Shown: piece by piece, positions 22,267-34,579 of the stretch
How positions within the stretch are numbered: position 1 is the stretch's first letter
How the letters are laid out: the number at the start of each line of letters is the position of its first letter
DNA from: Theobroma cacao
Lineage: Eukaryota > Streptophyta > Magnoliopsida > Malvales > Malvaceae
DNA: 64,000 nt
Assembly (NCBI RefSeq): GCF_000208745.1
Contig: NC_030856.1
Coordinates: forward strand, 4,794,118-4,858,117
Direction: 5' to 3'
The notes under the pieces: generated by a model
Seen by the model: only the letters and a program-made list of their open reading frames with translations
What the model was told of the DNA's origin: nothing
The model's database searches: none
Program-made: the position numbers and the translations under genes

Positions 22267-25209
22267 GACTCCAAACGATGTTTGTCGGTGATCTAAAATT
22301 TAATTAATTAATTTTTTTCTCAATTGCATTATCTTCAAAAGAATTGGTTAAAAATGGGGTAGAAAAAAAGGAAGAAACTATATGAAAAATAACGCGGTTT
22401 TGCACGTCCTGTAAAGTACGGAAGGATTGTACGTTGAGGGGTGACAAATCTTACGAGACAAAAGGAGAACAAGTGCATGTGATGGTTAATGATGATATGC
22501 TTTTGTCTTAGGACTGCTTTATTTTTTTTTAAAGGCTGTCTGTCGGTGATAAACTTAGTTCTTATGTCAAGATTAATGAACTGTTTGGAATTTATGACGG
22601 TTTCATTTGGTATTATTGTTTATGATTGGAAAATCAATCCCACTAGACCTAGTTGTAGCATAATATATTTTACTATATTAATATTTATGATTGGATAATC
22701 TTGATCACACAATATGTAATCACTTTTATTTTAAAATATGATCGTATATTAACTTTGTTATCAAAATTAAATAAGTCTTGTAAGATAGATACAATTATTA
22801 CGTAATATATATTTATTGTATGTTACATTAGCGGAATACGGTAGAGGAAGAATGTTTAAGACTTCATTCAAAATGTTAAAGATTAGAGTGTGACTCTAAA
22901 TTTATACGAGATGATCATATAGTCAGTAATAAATTACGTATAAAGCAATAAAAAAAATTGTTAAGGACCATATGATATTGTTTGGTTCTTGAGAAAATTT
23001 TATTAGTTGCATCTATGGTTTTTAGGTAGAAATAAGATACTCCCCTGATTATGTTGACTGACTGGTTGGTTGCATCTATCTGTTGAGTCAATGGCTGCTA
23101 TTTGAGTTCTGGACTATGTTCTCTAGTTGTTCTTTAAATATAGTTTACATACTTTTCTCCGCTCATAAACCATGACGAAGGTGGAAACTATATAATATAT
23201 ACTAATAGTTAATATATAATCAAAGTTGAAAATTATAATATGATTACATATATAATATGAAAGGCCCACAACTGACGCAAATGTGAGAAGAATACAATAA
23301 GGTTGATTTGAATAAATAATATGTTATGATTAAGAGCTTTCTATTCCTTTTGGTGGAAGCAGCAGAATGTGCAAAGCATATCATTACATATACTTTTATA
23401 TTTATTCTATTGATTTTTGGACAGCATGTAAACCTGAAAAAAAAAACTTAGGGTTTTTGATAGTTAGGTGAGTAATACATGAATGTAAAGACTTTTGGTA
23501 TTTTGAAAAAAATAAAATAAGATAAGATTATGATGTAATAAGATAAAGGGCTTTTTTCAAAATAGATTTCATGCCTAAAACGTTTTTGAAAATAGACTTT
23601 TTCATAATTTTAAATAAAATTTCATTAATCAATATAGTAATAATCTTGAAATTGATTTTTTGATTTGGAAAAATAGCTATGATGTGAATTGTATTATGGG
23701 TTTTTAACCAAATGCTCTTTTTACTTAAAATGTTTTGGATAAAAATTTTATAAGATATGATATGTTTCTCTTATATAACTGAAAATGCCAAGAAATAAAA
23801 CAGGTACATGATTCATGTTGGATAAGCACGTGGTGGGAAAGAGAGTGAGACTTTCCCCCCATTTTCTCTCTTTTGTCTAATCTTGAGAAAGTTGGCTGCA
23901 ATTGCTGAAAAGAAAGCACAAAATCGAAGAATATATGTCATTCATAATGGCAAGGAAGTATGAGTCATTTGCAATGGCAAATCAATGGAACAGAAATGAG
24001 TATTAAATTCCTATTCGTTTCGTGTGAATCACTTCATCAAGTAAGGGAAAGGGAAAATAAAGATAGGCAATAGAGTCTGCCAATTTGACAATAGTATGCA
24101 TCACCGACTAGAAGAAAATCAGAGTTGGCATCTAACTTGTATACGTCATTGTCATGTGGAAAAGGTCGTTTGAAAGACGACTTTCAAGAAGAAGATATCA
24201 AAGGAAAAGAATACGTCTTTGAAGTTAACAGAGATTAAACCAGTCAAACTTGAACTGTGTTCCCCTTTTATTACCCTAAATAAGTTTGACAATGGCACCA
24301 ATTATGCTGGGTTTTCTTTCTTTTTTAGTACACTATATGAATAGATACTTTTGAAGTAGTGTCCAAGTTGAACCTTTGGTTCCCATTGAGAGGGGGAACA
24401 CAACCACCCCAAATAAATAAAGATTGAAAGAAAGAAACCCTTCATCCATTAAAGTTTTTATAATCAAGGGCTTGGCTTGAGTGCTTTAGTGACGAAATTT
24501 TAGGTGGAAAATCTAGAGGTCTCAATTTTGAATAAAAGTCATTCTTTCAAGTTGAATTGTTCCCCTTTTTCACTTTGTTCCCTATGTGACAAATCCAATC
24601 GCGAACCTCTTTGCCATATTCCATTCCATTCCATGTGCGAAAACAAATTAAAGAACGGAGCTAATCAAATAGGGGAATATGGTATAATGGTGGAAACTTC
24701 CAAGTGGCATACAGACTGCATATTCCAAGTGAGTAGTGACACTAAACCTGTGGCCAGGGGAGTTCGTCTCCTATAAAAGACTTAATGATACTTGATTTGC
24801 TTGAGAATTTCACAAAAAGTGAATGTTCCAAACTCCACTAAGGGAGCTTTCCTATTCTATATGGAGGATGCAAATGGTGGTGTCCAAACCTGAGGCTTAA
24901 ACTTCTGCAACAGTAGAGTAAACTAACTTGTTACCTTCCATGTATGCAACAACCATCAAATAACGTAATTAGCTACACCTGCGTCTAGTTATTGAAACGA
25001 ATTTGACAAAGCACACGCAGAAGTATGATAAAATCATAGGAAGCATGTTCATTCCCAATTCTTGAAAAATGATACTACCATATACATACAAAGATCTCAG
25101 GGAGAAAGCTCACAAGTGAGTTCCCTGCAAATTTTCTAACAATAACTCTGTTTGGTTTTGTTCATCAGACTTATCTTTTTACAACTATACAAGCTCAAAG
25201 CTAATTCTT
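22267..25209. other. Intergenic, no recognisable gene
   Basis: AT-rich DNA upstream of the expansin and downstream of the RING gene. The ORF at 24504-24776 (90 codons) has a coding-like composition but no motif or homology I recognise. Confidence 0.45.
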
Positions 25210-25986
25210 TTAAAACAAGAGAAGACAAAGAATAAGACAACAGAAAAGAAAGATAGATACTCGACTAAGGGACTTGTCAAACTGCATTTCCTGCCTTCTC
25301 ATCCTAATATTGTTGTTATTCCCAAAGAAAGGGTAAGAAGCTTGGTAAGGATAAGCAACCAAGCCTGTGTCTGAGCTCCCAAATAACCTAGCGTAGACCA
25401 TCTCCCCAAACATCCCAATCATTGGATTGAAAAAATTTGTCATCGCAATACCACCGAGGTTAGATGATGCCAAGGTTGCATAACCTCCATGAGGGAAGTA
25501 TTGCTGGTGATGAAATGACTGAGACTGAGAATGGAAAAAATTTTCACGAAGTGGCTGACTTTGATGCGAGGAGCTGATTATAGAGTTCAATCCAGAAGGA
25601 GGTGGTCTTTGGGGAATGACCAGATCGGAGTGAGGATTCTTGGCTTCAGAGTCTGAAGATGTACCACGGCCATAGAGTGGAACCAATGAGTTGGACGAGA
25701 TGTTTGCCTTGCACACAGGGCAGTTCTGGTGTTGCTGGTCAGCATCAAGGGAAGAAGTTTGGACTTGAAGCCATTTGTAAATGCATGGCCAGCAGTACAA
25801 ATGACCACAGAGGGTGACTACAGGATCTTGTGCTGAGTCAAAGCAAATATTGCAATCAAAGCCACCAGCATCCTTCTCTGAATCTTTTGTAGGTGCTGAT
25901 ATTTGCTTCCATTTCTGCTTGAGTAAAATATCTCCATCAGACTCAAAGTTCGCCTCTTGCTCAAAGAAGTTTGGTTCCATAGCCAT
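25210..25986 (-). CDS. RMA-type RING E3 ubiquitin ligase with C-terminal membrane anchor
   Basis: The single coding exon encodes 258 aa. RING-HC zinc ligands are C45, C48, C60, H62, C65, C68, C89 and C92 (C3HC4), with the LCGHLYCWPCIYKW signature. A Ser/Gln/His-rich middle follows, then a hydrophobic C-terminal segment (about 240-258) that serves as a tail anchor. This is the architecture of plant RMA1/RMA1H1 ligases, which sit in the ER membrane and act in quality control and aquaporin turnover. The ATG at 25986 lies one base after a splice acceptor (TTAACAG). A 5' UTR intron (27780 to 25988) with donor GTAAGT joins a leader exon at about 27925-27781. The long upstream open frame to 26160 is intron and is not coding. 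Confidence 0.92.
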   Translation of the reverse strand: MAMEPNFFEQEANFESDGDILLKQKWKQISAPTKDSEKDAGGFDCNICFDSAQDPVVTLCGHLYCWPCIYKWLQVQTSSLDADQQHQNCPVCKANISSNSLVPLYGRGTSSDSEAKNPHSDLVIPQRPPPSGLNSIISSSHQSQPLRENFFHSQSQSFHHQQYFPHGGYATLASSNLGGIAMTNFFNPMIGMFGEMVYARLFGSSDTGLVAYPYQASYPFFGNNNNIRMRRQEMQFDKSLSRVSIFLFCCLILCLLLF

Positions 25987-25987
25987 T

Positions 25988-27780
25988 CTGTTAAGATGTA
26001 AACAGTTTAGATGTGAGTATACACAGGTAAAACAATCACAAAGAGGATAATTTGAAATACAGACACAGACAAGAGAAAGAGGTTTGATTATATCACTTCC
26101 ATACATCAAATATGAAAGCAAAATGTTCAGTAGATTGCAGAAACTATCTCTAACAAGCACAATTATTTACAGAAAAATGTCTAAAAGCAAAGATTATCAG
26201 GGTGCTCCTAAATAAAAGAGAACTTCTAAAGCATCCAGCAAAACAGATAAGAACAGTGTTCTAAGCAAACTAATCATAAAACAGGATATAGAGATATGAT
26301 CCTGCCAGATTGGCTTCAAATAGATAAACTACTGAGCAGAAGGTAGGGGTTCCTCACCCACCAATCATCAATAAGATGCAAAAAATAAAATAATAATAAA
26401 GAGCCCTCCACCTTCATGTAACCACAATAAAGGAAGGTAGAGAATGATGCCTAGAATACCAGCAGCATAAATTAAGATGGGCCCTATGAGCTGGTGCTGC
26501 CTCTCTCTCCCCCTCAAGCCAGAGCACCAAAAGGTTGTTGAATGCAATTGTTATTTGAGACACCCACACACGTCTAAGGATCACAAATGGAACAAGGAAC
26601 GGGACTTTTAAGAACTGAAAATTACTCTGATTTTCTCCATCCGTTAAATCTTTAGATCTTAAATATTTAAGTTGAAGATCCAGATAACCATGGTTAATTT
26701 TAAATATTTTTAGCTTAAGAGGAAAAAAAGCCAACTGCTTTTATTAGCTGATCTACTAAACAATTTCTTGATTCCCGATTAGGAACTTCAGATGGCAGAC
26801 AACTTTATCTTTTCCTCATATCTTATTAGAGAAAGATGAGAAAGCTAATTTCCCCCAATTTAATAAATTATCGAAAAACTATTTGCTCTTCAACTAAATC
26901 AAACACAACTCTCTATTGAAAAGGCAGAATACCTGTTCCCTCTAATTCTTTTCCCATACTAGAAGAAGCAAATATAAGGAAGAGCTATCAAATTACAAGA
27001 AATAGTCACCAAATCACAGAACATAACATTTTATTCTAAGATTGGCAGAATTCTATACACAAAGGAAACAATTCTCGTTAAATTAAGGATTATTACCAGA
27101 GTTGAAGAATCAACTAAATATATGAAATCAAATGGACAACTTCATATATAGAATTGATTCTGTCAAATATGACAAAAAAAAAAAACAAGAGTTTGTATGC
27201 AACCAAAAGAAAAGGAACCAATGTAAAACAGATACATTATGCAATAAGAATTGGCTTTTGTTACAATTTCGAGACTCAAAAAAAATTGAAAATGAAGCTG
27301 TAATCACAATTAATTATGCTCATCAAAATACTATCGCTCCAATTACAATCTTTCTACAGAAAATCTTAAATCAAAATTTTTTAAAAAAATCTTGAAAAAA
27401 GTTTACATATTTTATTTTTGAAAGTCAACTTAATATTCTTGAGCTAATAACCATGAAACTAATATAACAAGCATCAATAATCTAAGCTAGATTTTACCAA
27501 ATCACATCCTTGTTTTCAATCAATTCCCTTTCCAGAAAAAAATAATCTTTAAATTACGCAATTAATTCAAGAACCCGAAACCCAAATTAAATAAAAAAAA
27601 AAAAACCTCCTCTATCATTATATATCTCCACATTTAACAAACCAGATGTAAAATCAAGCCAAGGACAAAAAATTTCACCCCTTCAAAAACACCCAAAACA
27701 GGATCTAACCAGACACCCACAAAAAGCCAAAGAAGAAAGAAAGCATGAGAACTTGGGAGAGAGATGGAGATAGAACTTAC
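25988..27780 (-). other. 5' UTR intron of the RMA gene
   Basis: About 1.8 kb, T-rich on the transcribed strand, donor ctg/gtaagt at 27780 and acceptor aacag at 25988. Its length and position are typical of leader introns that raise expression in plants. Confidence 0.65.
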
Positions 27781-27952
27781 CAGTAAAGAAGAAGCTGAAA
27801 CAGACCAAAGTGAAAAATGGGTCTTAATCAAAAACCAGGATTGTTTCAAGAGACAATAAAAAACCAAAGAGATTGGATTGTTTCTGTGTTTAGCTTTTTG
27901 ATGAGGGTGATATGAAGGGGAAGGAGAAGACAAAGAAGAAAAGACGTGTTTG

Positions 27953-27960
27953 TATTTATA
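27953..27960 (-). promoter_or_regulatory. TATA box of the RMA gene
   Basis: TATAAATA on the minus strand. It predicts a transcript start near 27925, about 145 nt before the leader intron donor. Confidence 0.6.
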
Positions 27961-28246
27961 GAGGCAAAATTGGGCACACGTGTTGTTATGTTTTTTGGTT
28001 TCGGGTTGGATTTTCAGTGGGTAAAAATGAAACAGCTGCCGCGTCCTCCTTTGTTTTTGTGTGGAATTTGCTTCTTCTTTTTTTTTTTTCTTTATTTATT
28101 TATTTTTTTACTTTTCAGGCACCTCCTTGCCATTTTCCATTTTTAGATTCTAATTTTATTTAAAAAAAATAAACAATCATTATATGATTTTTTACCAAAT
28201 ATTACTAAGTCCAAAAATGTATAAATATTTAATAAAATAAACATGT

Positions 28247-28700
28247 TGTCGCGTATTCACGTAAGTAACAGATAAAATGAGTTTTAAGTATATTGTTATC
28301 ATATATCCACGTCAGTAACAGATAAGATGGATTTTAGGAGCGTTACTGTCACATATTCACGTTCGTAACAGACAAGATAAGTTTGAAGAACATATTGTTG
28401 TTATATATCTATGTCAATAACAGATAAAATAGGTTTTAAGTATATGTTGTCACATATCCGCATCAATAACAAATAAGATGGATTTTAGAGGTGTATTGTT
28501 ATCACATATCCATGTCAATAACAAATAAGATAAGTTTTTAAAGGTGAATTACTATCATATATCCACATTAGTAATAGATAAGATAAGTTTTAGAGGCGTA
28601 TTGTTATCACATATTCACGTTAGTAATAGATAATATGGGTTTTAGATATATGCTGTCGTGTATTCACGTCAATAACATATAAGATGGGTTTTAGGCTTAT
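28247..28700. repeat. Degenerate tandem repeat, about 50-bp period, about 9 copies
   Basis: Repeated unit around CACGTCAGTAACAGATAAGA, then TGGGTTTTAG, then TTGTTATCACATAT. The first two units are exactly 50 bp; later ones vary by a few bases. It lies upstream of the RMA promoter. No coding potential. Each unit keeps a TCACGT/CCACGT core. Confidence 0.85.
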
Positions 28701-31700
28701 AAGAAGTTTCCTAAACTTAATGTGTATATCTTTCAAATTAAAAATGTGAACCTGTTATAAGTTGTATTAAAGCTTATCTAAGCTTTTATTAATATAAGAC
28801 TCCCATGAGAGATATTAAGATCAAAATAGATCTACATCAAAGTATGTTTCTCTCTTCCATAAGTGAAAGAATCAATACAATGAGAGTATTGCATAATTAG
28901 GTGGTTGGATAAAATGTCATGTAACCCACATCTTAAAATGTAATGTAGCCCACATCTATAAATACGAGATATAGGTCTTGCAATTATATATAAGAATCTT
29001 TTTTTCATCTAATAATTATATCTTTTGAATTAAATGTATAGACCCGTAACAATGATACCTACCTAAAGTCAATATACAAATTCCAAATTTCTCCCATTCA
29101 TTTTAGTTAAACTCGAGTGATTAAACATAATTATTAGTTGGCACTCACCTAATACCCACTCAACAAATATTTCTTTACCAAACTGGATAAAAATTCAAAG
29201 TCATAATTAATGTATATAAATGTATATGACTTAATTACAATTTTGTTTTTCTACTTATTATAATATCTAGCTAGTGACATTTTCGATTTTTTTCCCCAAA
29301 TTTCACAAGCAAATATATTATTCCAATTGGAAAAGAATATGAGTGAGAATTATCCTTGAAGTTATACTGACACACCATTTATAGTGAGATTTGACTCTTA
29401 ATTCGATATTTAATTGAAGTGAGATCATACCTTGGATTTTTTATGCATTCATTCTACTAGAAAAATTCTGCAATTTTCACTTGACTAATTACAGCAATGA
29501 AGAAAAAATCAAAACAAAATCAAAGCTTTGGGTCATGAACTAGAAGCTAGTGACTATCCAGAAGAATGTGACAACATAAAATAAAATAGCTTAATTTGAC
29601 CTTAAGGTTAACAATAAAAATTTTTATTTGTTGGAATAATAATTATTTTTTCTTTAGATTATTTTTTTCTGATTTTTGCTGACTGGACGATCATATCCAA
29701 CAACTAAATCAATCTTTGAGTTACAAGAAAACTACATGAATAGACAGCCATGTGAGTTACACGTGGCAATAACTTTATTAGATTTTTTTTTCTTTTTCGT
29801 TTTCTTTTCATATATTCTAGATGCATTTCAAGCCACACTTTGTCATTGGGGAATAGCACTTGTTTTAAAAAATATATATATTTATTATTAAATTAAATAT
29901 TTGAATACTTAATTTTTTTATTATACATTAAAGTATATTCATTAAAAAAACAGATAAAACCTTTTTAATGATATCAAGTACTTCCTAAAACGTTCAACTA
30001 CCATATTTAATTCTTACTATATATTGTGATTAATTAGTCTAATTTTATATTATGACTTTCTCCATTAAATATTGTTTGGTCGAAAAAGTTAATTCATGCC
30101 TTTATTGTCAAAATATCAAACCAACTTAACTTGATCCAAATATGCGCAAGGTTGAAATTGAATTATTAAGTTTTTAAAGGCCTAACATGCAGCCTAATAG
30201 TTTAGGGATCAACCATTAATTTAAACATAGACTTTTCTAGAGCAAGTATTATCACTTAAATGGTTTCATTTTTCTTTTTCTTTCTTTCTTAGCTGTTTCC
30301 CTGGTTTGTTTTGATGTTGACTACTTGCTGTGGAGGCCTGGAACACGAAACTAATAATAAAGTAGCTATAAACTTCAATAATAATGGAGATGTCTGCAGC
30401 CTCAGAGAACTAAAACTATAGCATATATATTTAGGATATTTATTCAATCAAGGAATCAACACCATGTGGACTTGGCTTTAATTATATATATTTCAAATTC
30501 TTTTAAGTTAAATTATACAATTAATCTTTATATTTTATCAAAATGATAAATTTACAAACAAGAGCCACTATAACATTACTTTCAAGCAAATGGAATGGAT
30601 ATAAATAAGATGAGTAATAAAGAAAAAGCAAGAGGTGGTAAATCTTCAAAACAAAAAGTTGGTATTGTCATATAATTTAGTGTAGTCTATAACACAACAG
30701 TGAAGTGTCAAGAAGATTCTACAAATTCATTTATTTTCAATGATCTTATTGTTTTGATTTTTGATAAGTTCAAGTAGGCGAGAGAATTCAAACATAGGGA
30801 TTTCGATTGTAGAGAAATTTGGGATTTGATGTCCACGTCTCCCTAATTCAAAGGATAAGAACGTGGGATGATTATCTTAAAGCAGTACAGCCCTGTCACC
30901 ACCGCCGTGTCAAACCCAAACCCCAAGCTGAAATGAGGAAAACATGGATGGAAATACGGCTGTTTTACAAGAATTAAATGATAAGAAAATTAGTTTAATA
31001 AATTAGAGAAAGATTAGCCCAGTAATTCGAAGTGCTTGCTAATTCTATATAAATTGGGCTTATAAGACCCAATGTGTTCATAAACAGGCTTCTAAAAGCT
31101 ATAAGCATCTTGTGTTCTTTTTCCATTTAAATTTTCCTACCTATTTTCTTCCCCCTCCACCACCTCTTTTCCCTTCCAACCCCACCAGCCCCCTCTTCTT
31201 TTCCATTCTAATGAATCTTCTATGTGAAATCTACAATTGTCCTGATCATCTTCTCTGTGTCTTCTTAATGAATCTTGATTTGATACAAAAACATCAAGCT
31301 GCTAATAAACTTGATAGAGGGTTATGTGATCAAGCTTTGATATAACTTACTTATCATACGTACCTATATACATACATAAAAGATAAAATATTGTTGGGAA
31401 ATTCAAACAGGAAATTAAAGGTTATATAGTAATCAGGATGTCAGACTTACACCATTAACCAGACATGGTTATTAGTAGTTTGAGATGTTTACAATTTGTC
31501 TTCAAGAAGAATCAACACTCTGATGGTAACTATAATAGAATAGACAGTGCTTATAGGTAATCACTAGTACTATTTTGGGGAGAGCTTCAGGATTCTCCAT
31601 ATAAATCCAGGGCCTATCAAGTAGGATTAATCCCTAGAAGAGATGTCTAATGAGAACATCCAAGTGTATGAATTGGGCAAAGCAATCAAGTGGTATAAAT

Positions 31701-32109
31701 ATTAAACAAATTCCTGAACATCTCATGTTCTGCACATGTGCTTCATGTTCTGCACATAAACCCAGAAGACGAGGAGTAGGGAAAAAGAAACTAATAAGTG
31801 TCTGGTCCTATAATTCCTACGCCTAAAATCTGTTACCACCATCCTGGCCTTTACTCCACATGGTTGATCTTGATAACGAGAGGATCTGCTCATACATGAC
31901 AATTTGAACAATTGCCGATTGGCCGTTAGTTGTTAATTAATCATAGTACCAAACGCCTTATCATTCTCTCTAAAGTCAAGATTATTTGGACAAGATTTGC
32001 CTCTATTCTTATGTTTTTTCTTTTAAAAAAAAAAACCTTTTCTTAAAGGAGAATCAGCATTTCAGCCACTGGTTGAAACTTAAAGCCAGCATCAAGTCTC
32101 AACCAGAAC
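28701..32109. other. Intergenic, no recognisable gene
   Basis: AT-rich. At 31046-31053 there is a good TATA-like box (TATATAAA) followed by a 77-codon ORF (31112-31345) with a Phe/Pro-rich start. It matches nothing I know and could be a non-coding transcript or chance. A 19-bp direct duplicate containing TCATGTTCTGCACAT lies at 31724-31757. Confidence 0.4.
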
Positions 32110-32907
32110 ATCTCAAGTAGATTTGTCAAAATGGACTTGATCCATTGAACCGGTTCATTTTTTATTGAAAGTGGAGTGAATTGGGTTTGAAAACTTCAAA
32201 CCCATATTAGAACTGAATCTAAATGGGTTAGCTCATCTAATTAGTGAGCGGTCTTGAATTGGGGCGAGCCAACCTTACAAGTCAGAAGAAAAAAATTAAT
32301 AATTTTTATATTTAATTATATAAAATTAATAATTTAATTATCAATGATATTACTTATTTTATATATTTCACTGTCTTTAATTTTTACTTGTCAAATTAAT
32401 AATTTTATTTAACATTCAAACTATCTATCTCTTTTTCTTATGACAATGAATATTAGGTGATAAATTGACAATGATTTAGACCTTAAGACATCATTGCTAT
32501 ACAAACAAAATTCAAATGTTTTGCTTGAAGATAAGGATTGAGGAGGATATAAATGAGTTTTAAAGTTTTTATTTATTTAGTTATATACTTATATATATGA
32601 GATTGTAGTTTGTGTTAATAATTGAAATTTTATTTATATAATTTATTTATTTATAATATATTTTTATTATTCAATTTATAAATTTAATCATGAAACACTT
32701 TTTTTAATAAAGAATTTGTTAACTAAAATTGTAAAAATGAATTTAAAAAAAAAATGTTAGTTGACCCAACACTATCCGTGAACTGAGTTAAAATTTTGAT
32801 GATTCATATAAAAAAAATTGACCCTACCCAATTCATATTTTTTCAATCTATAAGAGTTTGGGCTGGGCTGAGCCAAGCCAATCAATATTGGCACCTCTAA
32901 TCTCAGG
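32110..32907. mobile_element. Non-autonomous hAT-like element, 782 bp
   Basis: The element is 32118-32899. The left end TAGATTTGTCAAAATGG and the inverted right end TAGAGGTGCCAATATTG match at most positions. Flanks are ATCTCAAG (32110-32117) and ATCTCAGG (32900-32907), an 8-bp duplication with one change. The interior has the GGGCTGGGCTGAGC-type subterminal sequence seen in many short plant hATs and has no ORF. Confidence 0.8.
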
Positions 32908-33294
32908 GCTGTTGCTCCCTACACAAGTGGACAAGGGAAATGAGCAAATCAAGAGGTCCACTTGCAAGCAGATACTTTGCTTCCCTGATCACTAAAAAAT
33001 TATCCATGTTGATAGTAGCCCAGAGGCCCATTCCTACTTGGTAAACTTCAAGATAAACCGGTAATTTGGAAAACATGAGAACAAACTACAAAAATAATCA
33101 TTCAAACAATAAGCATATAACTAATTAACATTAACTTAAAGAGAGAAAATACAGCTTCTTCTGATAACTATACAGGGGCAGATGAGTTTATTTCAGACGC
33201 AGAGTATCTTAACATGAGCCACTGGAAGTTGACAAAAGAAGAAATCGTTAGAAAGAGCTTGACTTCCAGAAAAAACTGACATTTTCTTAACACC

Positions 33295-34579
33295 CTATAA
33301 GAATTTCTCAATACAGGTTGTCAAGGTGGATTTGGGAACAGCACCGATAACTGCATCTTTCTTCTCCCCACCCTTGAAGATCATTACAGTTGGAATACTT
33401 CGAATCCCATATCGAGTTGCAATGGAAGGGCTCTCATCAGTGTTAACTTTGAAACATTTGAGCTTCCCAGCATATTGCTTTGACAGTTCCTCAATTATGG
33501 GGAAGATCATACGGCAAGGCCCACACCATGGAGCCCAAAATTCAACTAGAACAGGCAATTTGCAATCGAGTACAAGAGACTGCCATGTATCATCCTTGAC
33601 AGATGGCACTGCAGGTTTCAAGAAGAAGCAAAAAGATATAAATATTTCATGAAACAATAGTTCTCAATACAATGACAAGGCCACATCAATCAAGATAGAA
33701 TCCACGAAAACAAGAATGTCCATTAATCATTAAGTTTGAAGATAGACAATAATATGAATTCTCTGTTGTTCCTTTCCTCGTTCATTTGTGAACAAGCCAA
33801 AAAGAAAATAGAAAAGAGTTTCAAGCTCCCCCATGCTTGTTGCTAAAAGATGAACCATCGACACTGTTAAACAAAATGCGAGCCAATCAATTCCTCTAAA
33901 ACTCAACCAAAACACAGCTAAGAAGACACCTCAATGGTTAGAACTTGAGACTTTCAACCGATTCTCGATTTCAAATCTTGAAGAGGGGAATTAGGGATTT
34001 ATAGGATGGGTAAGAGTTACTTCCCTCCCTAAACCTTATACAAATTTGCCACCTTTAACAAACACAACCAGTGAATTTACCTAGAAAACGAACCGAGTTT
34101 AAAGTTGCGCTCAGCTCGTTTATTGCTTTACAAAGCAATAAAATTCTAAGCCTTTGTGAGAGTCTCAGGTAAGAAAGGTATCACTTTTTGCATAAATCTC
34201 ATTTTTTTTCCTTTACACCAAATAATCCTTTCTCTTTGCTTCCGCTTTCCTTCACTTTCCCACCAAACAATCAAACTAAAAATACAAGAACAAAATTAAA
34301 AACAGAAAACAAATTAATTTAGCCGAATGAAATGAAGCAACGAAACTGACCATCAACAGCGGTCTCCTGGGCCTCACAAACAACACGTCCACCTCGACCG
34401 AGTCGACGCGGGTCCCGACTCACCGATCTGGATGCCTGTGTCGCCGATGCTGCCCTCGGTTTAATCTTGAGACCTCGAAATTCCGGTAATCTAATGCAGA
34501 TACTACGATCGGAAACCAAAGAAGAAGAGGCGGCAGCAGCAGCAGTAATTGGAGAGAAAGTAAGCGCAGCAGCGGCCAT
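33295..34579 (-). CDS. Thioredoxin m-type, chloroplastic
   Basis: Two exons: 34579-34351 and 33608-33295, 180 aa. Residues 1 to about 70 form an Ala/Ser/Arg-rich, acid-poor chloroplast transit peptide. The thioredoxin fold follows, with the redox site WCGPC at 104-108, then [21 protein letters not shown] with the cis-Pro and [10 protein letters not shown]-type thioredoxins pass electrons from ferredoxin-thioredoxin reductase to stromal enzymes such as NADP-malate dehydrogenase and to photosystem assembly factors. The intron is 34350-33609 (GTCAGT...CTGCAG); splicing makes Val77 from G plus TG. The ATG has a good plant context (CCCCATGGCC). The gene appears intact. Confidence 0.93.

Noticed and set aside
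24504..24776. 90-codon ORF as a gene
   Set aside because: No motif, no splice or promoter signals and no homology I recognise; left as unsupported.
25987..26160. N-terminal extension of the RMA ligase
   Set aside because: The sequence is intron (acceptor one base before the ATG at 25986) and would put hydrophobic residues before the RING start.
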